Shown: positions 52,750 through 62,109, counted from the first letter of the stretch. The stretch is DNA of 64,000 nucleotides from JAAYZH01 sp964479695 (GCA_964479695.1 CAYZSO010000005.1:62001-126000); one strand, 5' to 3'. The notes: generated by a model not told the origin, from the letters alone. Translations and numbers: made by a program.

Positions 52750-53623
52750 CTTCCTGGGGATTGTGTTGAGAAGTTTGGAGTATGGCAGTATTTATGCTTT
52801 GGCTGCGCTGTCGGTGATCTTAGTATTCCGAACTTCTTACACAACGAATTTTGCCCAAGGCATGCTGGGCATGTTCTCTACTTTTTTCGTAGCAACCTTG
52901 ATTTCGAAGCAAGGGCTTCCCTTAGGTGTCGCCCTTGTCTTAGGCCTTATTTTCGCTTTGCTAATCGGCTTCCTTGTGGACGTGACTGTGATCCGGCGGG
53001 CGGCGAAACTTTCGCCCGTCGGCAAGCAGATTGTGACGCTCGGAGTCATGTCGATTGTGCTGGGCCTCACGCCGAATATTTTTGGGGTGTATGACCTCAA
53101 CATGCCGAAGTTTATTCCACAAGGCAATGTGCATATTGCAGGCGCGCAGCTCTCCTACAACGCGCTGCTGAACATCGTTTTTGGTCTAGTGGTTATGGGC
53201 ATCTTGTTCTATGTACTCCAGAATACGAAGGCAGGCCTCGCCGTGCGTACCACCGCAGAAAACCCGACCGTTGCACGGCTTATGGGCGTTTCAACGAAGA
53301 AAGTCACCATGCTGGCTTGGGGGATCGCCGGCGCGCTCTCGCTCCTTGCCGGTGTGATGGCTGCGCCGTTCTCTGCCGTGTCCACGACCTTCATGAATGA
53401 TATCCAGATCACGGCCTTCCTAGCTTGTCTTCTGGGCGGCTTCATGACCTTCTACGGAGCGGTTGCCGGAGCCTACATCATTGCCATAGCGAGTAATCTC
53501 TTGCAGGTTTACCTGCCGGGCGGGACGGTATGGGGGAAACCCATCCTTTATATGCTGATTATTGCCTTCCTGTTCTTCAAGCCCTATGGCCTTTTCGGCA
53601 AGAAAGTGGTGAAAAAGGTATGA
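52742..53623 (+). CDS. livH: Liv-type ABC transporter permease LivH
   Basis: A 293-residue membrane protein of the LivH class in importers for branched-chain amino acids, amides and organic acids. SLEYGSIYALAALSVILVFRTS, NFAQGMLGMFSTF and the cytoplasmic loop NTKAGLAVRTTAENPTVARLMGVSTKKV (EAA-like ATPase contact) are typical. ATG 52742 overlaps the ketosynthase end; the stop overlaps livM (ATGA). Confidence 0.93.
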   Translation: MANFLGIVLRSLEYGSIYALAALSVILVFRTSYTTNFAQGMLGMFSTFFVATLISKQGLPLGVALVLGLIFALLIGFLVDVTVIRRAAKLSPVGKQIVTLGVMSIVLGLTPNIFGVYDLNMPKFIPQGNVHIAGAQLSYNALLNIVFGLVVMGILFYVLQNTKAGLAVRTTAENPTVARLMGVSTKKVTMLAWGIAGALSLLAGVMAAPFSAVSTTFMNDIQITAFLACLLGGFMTFYGAVAGAYIIAIASNLLQVYLPGGTVWGKPILYMLIIAFLFFKPYGLFGKKVVKKV

Positions 53624-54642
53624 AAGAGCAGAAAAACCTCCTCAAAAACCCCTATTTCCAATTCATTTTGCTGGGCTTGGTCCTGCTCCTCTTGCCGACA
53701 ATGGCCCAGGCAGGTCTCATCAAGGCCGGAACGGTGACCGTTGTCGGAACCACCTTGATCTACACGATCGCAGCCTTAGGCCTCAATATCTTGCTGGGCT
53801 ATTCCGGCTTGATCTCGCTCGGCACTGCGGCTTTTATGGGCCTTGCGGCGTATTGCTCGGCCTATTTCACCGAGAAGCTGGAATGGCCTTTTTTGCTGTC
53901 CGTTCTGGTTTCCCTCCTGATTCCCACGGCCCTGGGTACGATCGTGGGTCTTCTGTCGCTCCGCTTCGAAGGCATTTACCTTGGGATCGCCACCCTCGCA
54001 GTCGGCGAGATTTTCTTGGAAATTTTCCGGCAGCTTGATGGGTTCACCAATGGGACCAGCGGTGCGAAGGCCAAGTACCCCGTCATCTTCGGTGTCGAGT
54101 TCGACCGCATCATGATGTATTACTTAATTGTTGGCGTGACCATTGTGGTCTTCATTCTGGCCTACCAGCTTCTGAAAGGCCGCCTGGGTCGCGCGTTCAA
54201 TGCGATGCGAGGTTCGGAACCGGCCGCACTGGCCATGGGCATTTCGGTGTACCGCTATCGTTTGATCGCCTTTGCAACCGCCACTTTCCTGGCTTCGCTC
54301 GCCGGCATCCTCTACGTCCACTACATCCGCATTTCCTACCCCACGACTTGGGGGCTGTCGCTTTCGTTGGATTTCCTGGCCATGATCGTCATCGGGGGTC
54401 TTCGCAGTATTCCCGGCACCCTCATCGGCTCGTTCGTGATTTTCGGTATGTCTGAGCTGGTTCTGAAACAAATTCCCTTCCTCGAGAATTATTCCCTCGT
54501 GATCAAGGGCGTTCTGATCATCGTTTTCCTGCTCTACTATCCTCACGGGCTCGTGCATATTTGGACCGATATCAAGAACTTCTTCCATAAGCGTCAGGCC
54601 AAAGCCGCCTCCAAGCCAGTAAACGAGGACAGCCATGAGTAA
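53620..54642 (+). CDS. livM: Liv-type ABC transporter permease LivM
   Basis: A 340-residue permease of the LivM class, about ten helices, with LNILLGYSGLISLGTAAFMGLAAYCSAYF and the ATPase contact GRAFNAMRGSEPAALAMGISVYRYRL. ATG 53620 overlaps the livH stop by ATGA, and the end overlaps livG by 8 bp, so the subunits are translationally coupled. Confidence 0.93.
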   Translation: MKEQKNLLKNPYFQFILLGLVLLLLPTMAQAGLIKAGTVTVVGTTLIYTIAALGLNILLGYSGLISLGTAAFMGLAAYCSAYFTEKLEWPFLLSVLVSLLIPTALGTIVGLLSLRFEGIYLGIATLAVGEIFLEIFRQLDGFTNGTSGAKAKYPVIFGVEFDRIMMYYLIVGVTIVVFILAYQLLKGRLGRAFNAMRGSEPAALAMGISVYRYRLIAFATATFLASLAGILYVHYIRISYPTTWGLSLSLDFLAMIVIGGLRSIPGTLIGSFVIFGMSELVLKQIPFLENYSLVIKGVLIIVFLLYYPHGLVHIWTDIKNFFHKRQAKAASKPVNEDSHE

Positions 54643-55492
54643 GCAAGTGCAGTCAGTCCAAGAACAACCAGTGCAGTCAGTTCAAGAACAGTCAATACAG
54701 TCAGTCCAAGAACAGCCACTGCTCGATATTCGGGGTCTGTCTATCGCTTTTGGCGGTCTGAAGGCCGTTGACAACCTCTCCTTTCAGATCAATGAAGGCG
54801 AGATCTACGGCCTGATCGGCCCGAATGGTGCCGGCAAGACCACGGTCTTCAACTGCATCACGCAATTTTACAAACCTGATGCAGGGGAAATCCTTTTCCG
54901 CAACAAGCAAGACCAGACCATTGACCTGACGACCGTTCCTTCTCATGAAGTGATACGCCATGGCGTCGTCCGCACCTTCCAGAATGTTGAGCTCATTCGG
55001 GAACTATCTATCTTGGAAAACGTGTTGATTGGCGGCCACATTGATTTCAAACAGAACTATTTTGATGAACTCTTGAACTTACCCAGGAGACGCAGGGAAG
55101 AAAAAGAGCTGACCGAAAAAGCGCGTGAGATCCTTCAATTCCTGGGGATCGATGAGCTGCGGGCGGCTTTGGCCGGAGCACAACCTTACGGCATCCAGAA
55201 AAAAGTTGAACTGGCCCGCACACTCATGGCGCACCCGAAACTCATCATCTTAGATGAACCCGCCGCTGGACTTCATGAGCAGGAGACGTACGTCCTGGCG
55301 GACGAAATTATGAAGATCCGTGACGAGTACGATGCCACGATCCTCTTAGTCGAACATGATATGAAACTGGTGATGCGAATCTGTGACCGGATCTCCGCAA
55401 TCTCCTTCGGCAAACTTCTGGCGACGGGAACCTCTGCGGACATCCAGCGGAACCAAGCCGTGCAGGAAGCCTATCTGGGGGTGGACACATGA
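54635..55492 (+). CDS. livG: Liv-type ABC transporter ATPase LivG
   Basis: A 285-residue ATPase: Walker A GLIGPNGAGKTTVFN, VVRTFQNVELI (Q-loop), signature PYGIQKKVELART (degenerate, as often in LivG), Walker B LIILDEPAAGLHE and switch LLVEHDMKLVM. The N-terminus (~4-29) is a Gln/Glu/Val/Ser run of three near-identical eight-residue units (VQSVQEQP type) from 24-bp repeats and is not part of the family. ATG 54635 overlaps livM; the stop overlaps livF by ATGA. Confidence 0.94.
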   Translation: MSKQVQSVQEQPVQSVQEQSIQSVQEQPLLDIRGLSIAFGGLKAVDNLSFQINEGEIYGLIGPNGAGKTTVFNCITQFYKPDAGEILFRNKQDQTIDLTTVPSHEVIRHGVVRTFQNVELIRELSILENVLIGGHIDFKQNYFDELLNLPRRRREEKELTEKAREILQFLGIDELRAALAGAQPYGIQKKVELARTLMAHPKLIILDEPAAGLHEQETYVLADEIMKIRDEYDATILLVEHDMKLVMRICDRISAISFGKLLATGTSADIQRNQAVQEAYLGVDT

Positions 55493-56304
55493 GTCAAACG
55501 ATCCTTACTGTTTCAAATATCGAAGTCTTCTACGGTTCCATTCATGCGTTGAAAGGCGTGAGTATCGAGGTGCCGGAACACAGCATTGTTGCGCTTCTCG
55601 GAGCAAATGGTGCCGGGAAATCCACCATGCTGCGCGCAATCACCGGTCTGGTGAGGCCTCGTTCCGGCGAAGTGAATTTCTCGGGGCAAAAGATTACCCA
55701 ATGGCCAGAGGAAAAGATCGCCCGCAATGGGATCTCCCACGTGCCGGAAGGTCGGCAGATCTTCCAGAGCTTGACGACGCTTGAGAATTTGATGGTTGGC
55801 GCTTATGTCCTCAGAGATAAGAAGCTTATTTCGCAAAATCTCGAACGTGTCTACCATTATTTCCCGATTCTCCAAGAGCGCAGCCAGCAGATGGCGCAGA
55901 CGCTTTCGGGCGGGGAACAGCAGATGCTCGCGATTGCGCGGGGCTTGATGAGCTCCCCTGAGCTTCTGGTCCTGGATGAACCTTCCTTGGGTCTAGCTCC
56001 GCTGATTGTGAAAGACATCATGGAAATCATCAAGACCATTGCTTCAGAAGGGGTAACCATTCTGATTGTCGAACAAAATGCTTCGCAGACGTTAAAAATC
56101 GCCGACTATGCCTATGTTTTGGAAGTTGGCAAGATCACGGCTTCCGGGCCCGCCGCCACACTTGCGGAGGACCCCAAACTCGTGGAAGCCTATTTAGGTG
56201 GCAAGGGTCAAGCCCTTAACATAGAACGGGAGCGCCAAGAGGCCACTCCCCAAGCCGTAAGCATTGATTCCGCAGAAGAGGAATCTCAAGGAGAGAAAGC
56301 ATGA
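55489..56304 (+). CDS. livF: Liv-type ABC transporter ATPase LivF
   Basis: A 271-residue ATPase: Walker A LLGANGAGKSTMLR, SHVPEGRQIFQSLTTLENL typical of LivF, signature LSGGEQQMLAIARG, Walker B LLVLDEPSLGLAP and switch LIVEQN. A short Gln/Glu/Ala tail follows the domain. It is coupled to livG and to the binding-protein gene by ATGA overlaps. Confidence 0.95.
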   Translation: MSQTILTVSNIEVFYGSIHALKGVSIEVPEHSIVALLGANGAGKSTMLRAITGLVRPRSGEVNFSGQKITQWPEEKIARNGISHVPEGRQIFQSLTTLENLMVGAYVLRDKKLISQNLERVYHYFPILQERSQQMAQTLSGGEQQMLAIARGLMSSPELLVLDEPSLGLAPLIVKDIMEIIKTIASEGVTILIVEQNASQTLKIADYAYVLEVGKITASGPAATLAEDPKLVEAYLGGKGQALNIERERQEATPQAVSIDSAEEESQGEKA

Positions 56305-57668
56305 AGACAAAAATCATTTCCCTCGCAATGGCCGCCGTCCTGCTGACTGGATCTGTCGCAGCCTGCCAGACGCAGAACACCACCACACCGGAAACAAGCG
56401 TACCGGGAACCACAGCGCCGGCTGATACGACAGCGCGGGCTGATACGACAGCTCCGCCTGCGGAGACCACCGCGCCCGCAACAGAGGGAACCACAGCTCC
56501 GGCGGCGGAACCTTCCGGGGACTACACAAGCGGCGAGAATGCCCAAGGGGTTACTGATACGGAAATCCTGGTTGGCAACACGGCTGCTACGACAGGTGCC
56601 TTTGCGACTGTCGGCGTTCCGTTCAACGCAGGTATTGAAGCTTATTTCAAGATGGTTAATGAAGGCGGCGGGATTGCCGGTCGTCAGATCAAATTCACCC
56701 ACTCCGATGACGAATTTGATCCGGCCAAAGGCAAAGCCATGATGCAGACTTTGGTTGAAGATGAAAAGATCTTTGCCTACGTCGGCCATTTCGGCACACC
56801 GGTCATCGCCGCTACGATTCCGGATCTTGAAGAATATGGTATCCCGGCTGTTTATTTCGCCAGTGGTATCGGCGAACTTTATAATGCCAAAGCCGAAGGC
56901 GCCGCCCGCGCTCTTTTCCCGGTTCAACCGATTTACATTACGGAAGGCGAAATCATGGTCGTCCGCGCCGTGGGTAACTTCGAAGCAACGAAGATTGGTG
57001 TAATCTACACGAACGATGATGCAGGCAAAGATATGCTCCGCGGTGCGGAACAAAAAGCTGCTGAGTTAGGGGTAGAATTAGTTTCTGAACAAGTCGCAGC
57101 CGGTGCGACCGACGTTTCTGCCGCTGTCACAGCCGTGAAGAATGCTGACGTGGACGTGGTGATCGCGGCTTCGATCCAGGGAACGATCGGCACGATCGTG
57201 AAGGCCATGGCCGCCCAGGACATGACAGTTGATGTCATTACTTCTTATGTTAACGTGGCTCCGACGGTTGCTGAGGCGGTTTTTGCGGATATCGACGGCA
57301 AGTTTGATGTCTACGGCAATGGCTGGATTAGCCTGTCTGATCCGGAAGCGGCTGCTGAATTGGCCACAATGGGCGAATGGGTCGGCGAAGAATATGCCTA
57401 CAACCCCTACGCGATGTCCGGCTGGATTGCTGCCCACTTCTTCACTGAGGGCGTGAGACGGATCGACGATGGTGTGTTGAGCTGGGATAATTACATTGCT
57501 GCAATGGAATCCGCCCCGATCAAAATTCCTTTCGGCGGCGAAGTGAACTTTGCGAATGGCCTCCGCGCCGGTACAACAACGATGAACTTGTCGAAGATCG
57601 CCAGCGCGACGGGTTGGGAAGAGATCGAGCCTCTGCAGGCAGTGGAAGAGATCTTGGGCCAGAACTAA
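56301..57668 (+). CDS. livK: Liv-type substrate-binding lipoprotein
   Basis: A 455-residue lipoprotein. The signal peptide (IISLAMAAVLLTGS) ends at the lipobox cysteine in SVAACQTQ; a Thr/Pro/Ala linker (~25-75) follows. The rest is a type-I periplasmic binding fold of the LivK/amide-binding class (ITDTEILVGNTAATTGAFATVGVPFNAG-like start, GYVGHFGTPV region, YTNDDAGKDMLRG). Ligand is not predictable; proteins of this class bind branched-chain amino acids, short amides, aromatic acids and other carboxylates. ATG 56301 overlaps livF. It is followed by a hairpin with a 12-bp repeat loop. Confidence 0.92.
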   Translation: MKTKIISLAMAAVLLTGSVAACQTQNTTTPETSVPGTTAPADTTARADTTAPPAETTAPATEGTTAPAAEPSGDYTSGENAQGVTDTEILVGNTAATTGAFATVGVPFNAGIEAYFKMVNEGGGIAGRQIKFTHSDDEFDPAKGKAMMQTLVEDEKIFAYVGHFGTPVIAATIPDLEEYGIPAVYFASGIGELYNAKAEGAARALFPVQPIYITEGEIMVVRAVGNFEATKIGVIYTNDDAGKDMLRGAEQKAAELGVELVSEQVAAGATDVSAAVTAVKNADVDVVIAASIQGTIGTIVKAMAAQDMTVDVITSYVNVAPTVAEAVFADIDGKFDVYGNGWISLSDPEAAAELATMGEWVGEEYAYNPYAMSGWIAAHFFTEGVRRIDDGVLSWDNYIAAMESAPIKIPFGGEVNFANGLRAGTTTMNLSKIASATGWEEIEPLQAVEEILGQN

Positions 57669-57684
57669 GCATAATTTCATAGTA

Positions 57685-57772
57685 GGGGGGCAGGTGTTTG
57701 AACATGTGTTTGAACATGTGTCAGAGCATGTGTCAGGACATGTGTCAGGACATGCGTCAGGACTTGCCCCCC
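57685..57772 (+). terminator. Possible hairpin with a 12-bp tandem repeat loop
   Basis: GGGGGGCA (57685-57692) can pair with TGCCCCCC (57765-57772) and a T-run follows shortly. The loop (57694-57765) is six 12-bp units (GTGTTTGAACAT turning into GTGTCAGGACAT). It lies between livK and the CoA-transferase gene and could reduce read-through. Confidence 0.6.
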
Positions 57773-57853
57773 TTTCCTCACAGGATCCTTATTCGATCGC
57801 CATAATTCGATCACCATACCAATCTCACACCATCCCGAACCACGAGGTAAACC

Positions 57854-59167
57854 ATGAATCACAAAATGAACATCATTACACCCGAAGAGGCCGTGAGTTT
57901 CGTCAAGAGCCACGATCAGATTGTTGTAGGTCTCGGTTGTTCCGAAGGGAGGGACTTCTTAGGCGCGCTCCACACCCGAGCAGATGAACTCCGGGACGTT
58001 CATCTCAACAACTGTTTACCTTTCGCCATGCTTCCTTACATGGAAGAGCAGTATAAGGAATCCTTCTTCCTGAACGGCTGGTTCTACACGCCGCCCATTC
58101 GCCAAATTCACAAGAATGGCAACGCTTCCTTCATTCCAAACAACCTCCATTTTGCAGCAACGAAGCGTCTGGCGGCCATCAAGCCCAACATTTACAGCGG
58201 CGTTTGCAGCATGCCCGACAAGCATGGGTATGTCTCGCTTTCGACCGGCAATACCTACGAACGCCGCATGATGGATGCCGCAGACCTGGTCATTCTCGAA
58301 ATGAATCCCAAATTCCCCCGAACATTCGGCGATGTCGAAGTTCATGTGAGTGAGGTCGATTATTTCATCGAGTCGAACTATGATGTGCCCGAACTCCCCA
58401 CGATTGAGCCCAGTGAGAAGGACCACATCATCGGAGACTACATCGCTTCGCAAGTCAATGACGGAGATACGCTCCAGTTTGGGATCGGCGGTATTCCGAA
58501 TGCGGTGGCTTCCGCGCTCTACAGTAAGCGAGATCTGGGGATCCACACAGAAATGCTGACGGCAGAAATTGCTAAGTTGGCCAAAGCCGGAATCCTCACA
58601 GGTAGTCGTAAATCGCTTCACCGCGGCAAATTGGTCACCACCTTCATCATGGGCAACAAGGAACTTTACGACTTCTGCGATGACAACCCGGCCGTCATGG
58701 TGATGGACGGAAGTTATGTGAATGACCCCTATGTCATTGCCCAGAATGACAACCAAGTCTCCATCAACACGACGCTTGAAATTGACCTGACAGGCCAGTG
58801 CGCTTCCGAGTCCATTGGGTCAACCCAATACTCGGGCACAGGCGGTCAGACAGACACCGCGACCGGCGCCCAGAAGGCACGGGGAGGGCGCTCATTCATC
58901 GCCCTCTATTCCACCGCAATGGTTCGCAACAAAGAAACCGGCGAACGCGAAGAAAAGAGCAAAATCGTCACCCAACTCACACCGGGAGCGATCGTCTCTT
59001 TGTCCCGCAACGATGTCGACCGCGTGGTCACAGAATACGGGATCGCCGAACTTCGCGGCACCACCGTGGCCGAACGCGTCAAACGTCTGGTGGCCATCGC
59101 CCATCCGAACTACCGCGACAAACTCCTCTTCGAAGCCCGTCAAGTGGGCATCATTGGAGGTGTTTGA
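57854..59167 (+). CDS. Acetyl-CoA hydrolase/transferase family CoA-transferase
   Basis: A 437-residue CoA-transferase of the butyryl-CoA:acetate / 4-hydroxybutyrate CoA-transferase family. The signature blocks are present: SGVCSMPDKHGYVSLS, LQFGIGGIPNAVASAL, the catalytic Glu in CASESIGSTQYSGTGGQ, and the C-terminal VVTEYGIAELRGTTVAERVKRLVAIAHPNYRDKL. It moves CoA from an acyl-CoA to a free acid such as acetate. ATG 57854 has GAGGTAAACC upstream. It ends in an overlap with the next hydrolase. Placed behind a carboxylate-type importer, it may activate the imported acid. Confidence 0.93.
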   Translation: MNHKMNIITPEEAVSFVKSHDQIVVGLGCSEGRDFLGALHTRADELRDVHLNNCLPFAMLPYMEEQYKESFFLNGWFYTPPIRQIHKNGNASFIPNNLHFAATKRLAAIKPNIYSGVCSMPDKHGYVSLSTGNTYERRMMDAADLVILEMNPKFPRTFGDVEVHVSEVDYFIESNYDVPELPTIEPSEKDHIIGDYIASQVNDGDTLQFGIGGIPNAVASALYSKRDLGIHTEMLTAEIAKLAKAGILTGSRKSLHRGKLVTTFIMGNKELYDFCDDNPAVMVMDGSYVNDPYVIAQNDNQVSINTTLEIDLTGQCASESIGSTQYSGTGGQTDTATGAQKARGGRSFIALYSTAMVRNKETGEREEKSKIVTQLTPGAIVSLSRNDVDRVVTEYGIAELRGTTVAERVKRLVAIAHPNYRDKLLFEARQVGIIGGV

Positions 59168-59991
59168 TGCTCGTTTCGACCCCGATCGGCAAATTGTACT
59201 ATGAAGTGCACGGAACTCCCTCGGCCAAAGCCGAAGACCCCCTTGTTCTTCTAAATGGCATCATGATGTCCACGTTGAGCTGGAAGTCTTTTGTCCCGGC
59301 TTTCACGGCTTCCCGGGTCCTGATCCTGATGGATTTTCACGATCAGGGGCAATCCGAGAAGCTCCGGAAGCCGTACGATCACAAGGTCCAAGTCGAAGCG
59401 GTGATTTCTGTCCTGGATCATGCGGGGTTCGAGCGGGCGGATTTGGCCGGAATCTCCTACGGTGGTCAGATCGCCCTCCAAGTTGCTTTGCACGCTCCGG
59501 ATCGAGTGAGACGCCTGGTGGTCGCGAACTGCGGAGCGTACACGCCCTTGCAACTGGCGGAAATCGGACACGGGTGGAACCATGCGGCAGGAGACGGCAC
59601 GGCCTACTACTATGCGACCATCCCCAGCATTTATTCATCGAAGTTCTACACAGACCACAGCGAGTGGATGGAGAAACGCCGGGAACTTCTGATCCCGATT
59701 TTTGAGAATCCTGCTTTCTACGAGTCGATGGTGCGCCTCACGGACAGTTCCGAATTTTACGATATCAGGGATCGACTTTCGGAAATCAAAGCACCCACCC
59801 TCGTAATCGGCGCGGAAGATGATGTCTTGACACCACACCACGAGCAGCGGGCTTTGACCGCCCAATTACCCGATGCTAACTTGGTCATTCTGCCTGATTG
59901 CGGTCATGCTACAATGTACGAACAACCCCAACTTTTCACGTCCCTGATCCTTGGCCACACCGCTCTGGACCAAAGAGACTTTGCAATCTAG
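59167..59991 (+). CDS. Alpha/beta hydrolase
   Basis: A 274-residue alpha/beta hydrolase with nucleophile in LAGISYGGQIAL, acid in VIGAEDDVLTP and His in PDCGHATM; the oxyanion strand is VLLNGIMMSTLSW. The pattern resembles 3-oxoadipate enol-lactonase or carboxylesterase-like hydrolases. ATG 59167 overlaps the stop of the CoA-transferase (TGATG) with GGAGG upstream; long open frames in the region before it lie in the transferase. The substrate is unknown, but translational coupling to the CoA-transferase suggests a common pathway. Confidence 0.88.
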   Translation: MLVSTPIGKLYYEVHGTPSAKAEDPLVLLNGIMMSTLSWKSFVPAFTASRVLILMDFHDQGQSEKLRKPYDHKVQVEAVISVLDHAGFERADLAGISYGGQIALQVALHAPDRVRRLVVANCGAYTPLQLAEIGHGWNHAAGDGTAYYYATIPSIYSSKFYTDHSEWMEKRRELLIPIFENPAFYESMVRLTDSSEFYDIRDRLSEIKAPTLVIGAEDDVLTPHHEQRALTAQLPDANLVILPDCGHATMYEQPQLFTSLILGHTALDQRDFAI

Positions 59992-60072
59992 TGGGTGATC
60001 CTGTGGGTGATCTTGTGGGTGAGCGGGTTGGCAATCCTGCAAGTGATCTCGTGGGTAATTTAGGAGGTAAGC
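59989..60072 (+). repeat. 12-bp tandem repeat leading into the TetR gene
   Basis: Seven units of 12 bp (GTGGGTGATC core) with increasing decay start at the stop of the hydrolase. The last unit has changed to TAGGAGGTAAGC and thereby contains the ribosome binding site of the TetR gene. Confidence 0.85.
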
Positions 60073-60074
60073 TT

Positions 60075-60776
60075 ATGTCCCCGGCTGACGATACGGATTC
60101 ACTGGTTAACCTGCCCAAGACGGAGCGGGGCGAGCGAACGATTGCCCGCATTATTGAGAGTGCGGAGCAGCTCTTCTACGCGAAAGGCTACCATGAAACG
60201 TCGATCAAAGATATCACTTCAAAAGCCGGTGTCGGCCTGGGTACGTTTTACCTCTATTTTAAGGACAAAAAGAGTCTCTATGTTCACCTGCTGACGACCT
60301 ATAACCACCAGATCCGCAAGGAGATTTCTATCAAGATTCACGAGAAGGGGGAAGTAACGAGGCGCGAGGCAGAGAGGATTGGCATTTTGACTTTCCTCGA
60401 GATCGTCCGAGCGAAACCCCATTATTACAACATTATCTGGGAGTCTCTCTATATCGACAAACAGCTGTTCATCGATTACTACTCGACGTTCGGCAAATAC
60501 TACAACCGCCAACTGCGTGAGGCGCAAGCCAAAGGGGAAATCAAGCCTTGGAACCCGGAAATTATGGCTTTTATGCTGATGGGCATTTCGAATTTCGTCG
60601 GCCTCCGCTATGCCCTCTTTGATTCCATGTCCGACCTCGACCGGGTTGCCGATGAGGTGATCCGCATCCTGGACCAGGGGATCTTCATGGACCCTAAGGA
60701 GCCTGAGAATTCTGCAGATTCAGAGGTTTCTGGTACATCTGAGGTTTCTGGTGCTTCTGAGGAGCCTGAGGCATAG
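60075..60776 (+). CDS. TetR family transcriptional regulator
   Basis: A 233-residue regulator. The DNA-binding helices lie at ~18-65 (RIIESAEQLFYAKGYHETSIKDITSKAGVGLGTFYLYFKDKKSLY), a textbook TetR pattern. The ligand domain follows and the C-terminus is a Ser/Glu/Val run (SEVSGTSEVSGASEEPE) from 18-bp repeats. ATG 60075 is fixed by GGAGGT. It probably controls the flanking CoA-transferase, hydrolase and thiolase genes, and perhaps the whole Liv cluster, in response to an acyl-CoA or the imported acid. This is inference from position. Confidence 0.92.
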   Translation: MSPADDTDSLVNLPKTERGERTIARIIESAEQLFYAKGYHETSIKDITSKAGVGLGTFYLYFKDKKSLYVHLLTTYNHQIRKEISIKIHEKGEVTRREAERIGILTFLEIVRAKPHYYNIIWESLYIDKQLFIDYYSTFGKYYNRQLREAQAKGEIKPWNPEIMAFMLMGISNFVGLRYALFDSMSDLDRVADEVIRILDQGIFMDPKEPENSADSEVSGTSEVSGASEEPEA

Positions 60777-60848
60777 GCAGAGTAAGGCATACTCGCGCAC
60801 ATTCCTGTAACTTCACAAATTCACCCTCCACTTGAAAGGACTCTACGT

Positions 60849-62057
60849 ATGACTAAGAGCTATATTCTTGCTGCCCGCAGAACCCCAATCGGTTCGTTCG
60901 GCGGTGCTTTGAAGGACGTTTCCGCTGCCCAATTGGGCATTACCGCGGCCAAAGCCGCCCTCTCCGACTCCTCTGTCGATCCGGCAGAGCTTAACGAAGT
61001 TCTGCTTGGCCACGTCCTCCCGGCGGGCCAAAAACAAGGGGTCGCCCGCCAGATTTCTCTAGGTTCCGGCGTACCGAAAGAAGTCCCCGCCTACGCGGTC
61101 AACATGGTCTGCGGCAGCGGTCTCAAAACCGTCATGCAAGCCGACGTCAACATCCGCGCCGGCGAAGGGGACCTCTATCTGGCCATGGGTGTGGAATCCA
61201 TGTCGCAAGCACCCTTTCTCTTGCCGGGAACGGCGCGCACCGGTATCAAAATGGGAACCATCGAGATGCAGGACCACATGTTGGTTGACGCCCTCATGGA
61301 TCCTTTCGAGTCCATTCACATGGGTATCACCGCCGAAAACATTGCCGATCAATATGCCATTAGCAGGGAAGCCCAAGACGAATTCGCCATGGAATCCCAG
61401 AAAAGAGCCATCGAAGCCGTCGATGGAGGCCATTTCGTCGAAGAAATCGTACCCGTCGACACCGTCGTCAAACGCCAAACCGTTGTCGTCGATACGGACG
61501 AATATCCCAACCGCAAAACGGATTTGGCCAAACTCTCAACCCTGCGCCCTGCCTTCCGCAAAGGCGGCAGCGTCACCGCCGGCAACTCGTCCGGTCTCAA
61601 TGACGGTGCCGCAGCCGTCGTCATAGCATCTGAAACTTATGTGCGGGAGAAGAATCTTGCGCCTTTGGCCGAAATTATTGCCATCGGACAGGGAGGAGTC
61701 GCCCCCGGCACGATGGGTATGGGACCCATTCCGGCCATTGCTCAGGCACTCGGGCGGGCAAACCTCACCTTGGCCGACATAGATGTCATTGAACTGAACG
61801 AAGCCTTCGCCGCCCAAAGCCTAGGTGTCCTCCAAGAGCTTTCGCAAACGCACCATGTCCCCATGGATGATCTCTTAGCCCGGACCAACCTCAACGGCGG
61901 AGCGATCGCCCTTGGACACCCGGTCGGCGCGTCCGGGACCAGAATTCTGGTGACGCTCCTTCACATCATGAAGCAGAGAAATCTGACCTACGGCCTGGCA
62001 TCGCTGTGCATCGGCGGCGGTATGGGTACAGCGGTGATTGTAAAACGTGTAGAATGA
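60849..62057 (+). CDS. thl: Acetyl-CoA C-acetyltransferase (thiolase)
   Basis: A 402-residue biosynthetic-type thiolase joining or splitting acetoacetyl-CoA/3-ketoacyl-CoA. The acylated Cys lies in VNMVCGSGLKTVM, the His in GGAIALGHPVGASG and the second Cys in LCIGGGMGTAVIV; NEAFAAQ is also typical. ATG 60849 follows GAAAGGA. It completes a gene set (thiolase, CoA-transferase, 3-ketoacyl reductase) suited to interconvert short acyl-CoAs. A 32-bp palindrome follows 20 bp after the stop. Confidence 0.95.
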   Translation: MTKSYILAARRTPIGSFGGALKDVSAAQLGITAAKAALSDSSVDPAELNEVLLGHVLPAGQKQGVARQISLGSGVPKEVPAYAVNMVCGSGLKTVMQADVNIRAGEGDLYLAMGVESMSQAPFLLPGTARTGIKMGTIEMQDHMLVDALMDPFESIHMGITAENIADQYAISREAQDEFAMESQKRAIEAVDGGHFVEEIVPVDTVVKRQTVVVDTDEYPNRKTDLAKLSTLRPAFRKGGSVTAGNSSGLNDGAAAVVIASETYVREKNLAPLAEIIAIGQGGVAPGTMGMGPIPAIAQALGRANLTLADIDVIELNEAFAAQSLGVLQELSQTHHVPMDDLLARTNLNGGAIALGHPVGASGTRILVTLLHIMKQRNLTYGLASLCIGGGMGTAVIVKRVE

Positions 62058-62077
62058 GTGTGGACAGCCCACTTACC

Positions 62078-62109
62078 ACCGCAGAACTTTAAATTTAAAG
62101 TTCTGCGGT
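62078..62109. repeat. 32-bp palindrome family, copy 11
   Basis: Perfect palindrome (ACCGCAGAACTTTAAA and complement), extended to ACCACC/GGTGGT at the ends, behind the thiolase gene. Confidence 0.95.

Noticed and set aside
58798..59166. Upstream extension of the second alpha/beta hydrolase into the CoA-transferase gene
   Set aside because: The extension is an out-of-frame reading of the transferase; the ATG at 59167 with GGAGG fits the family start.
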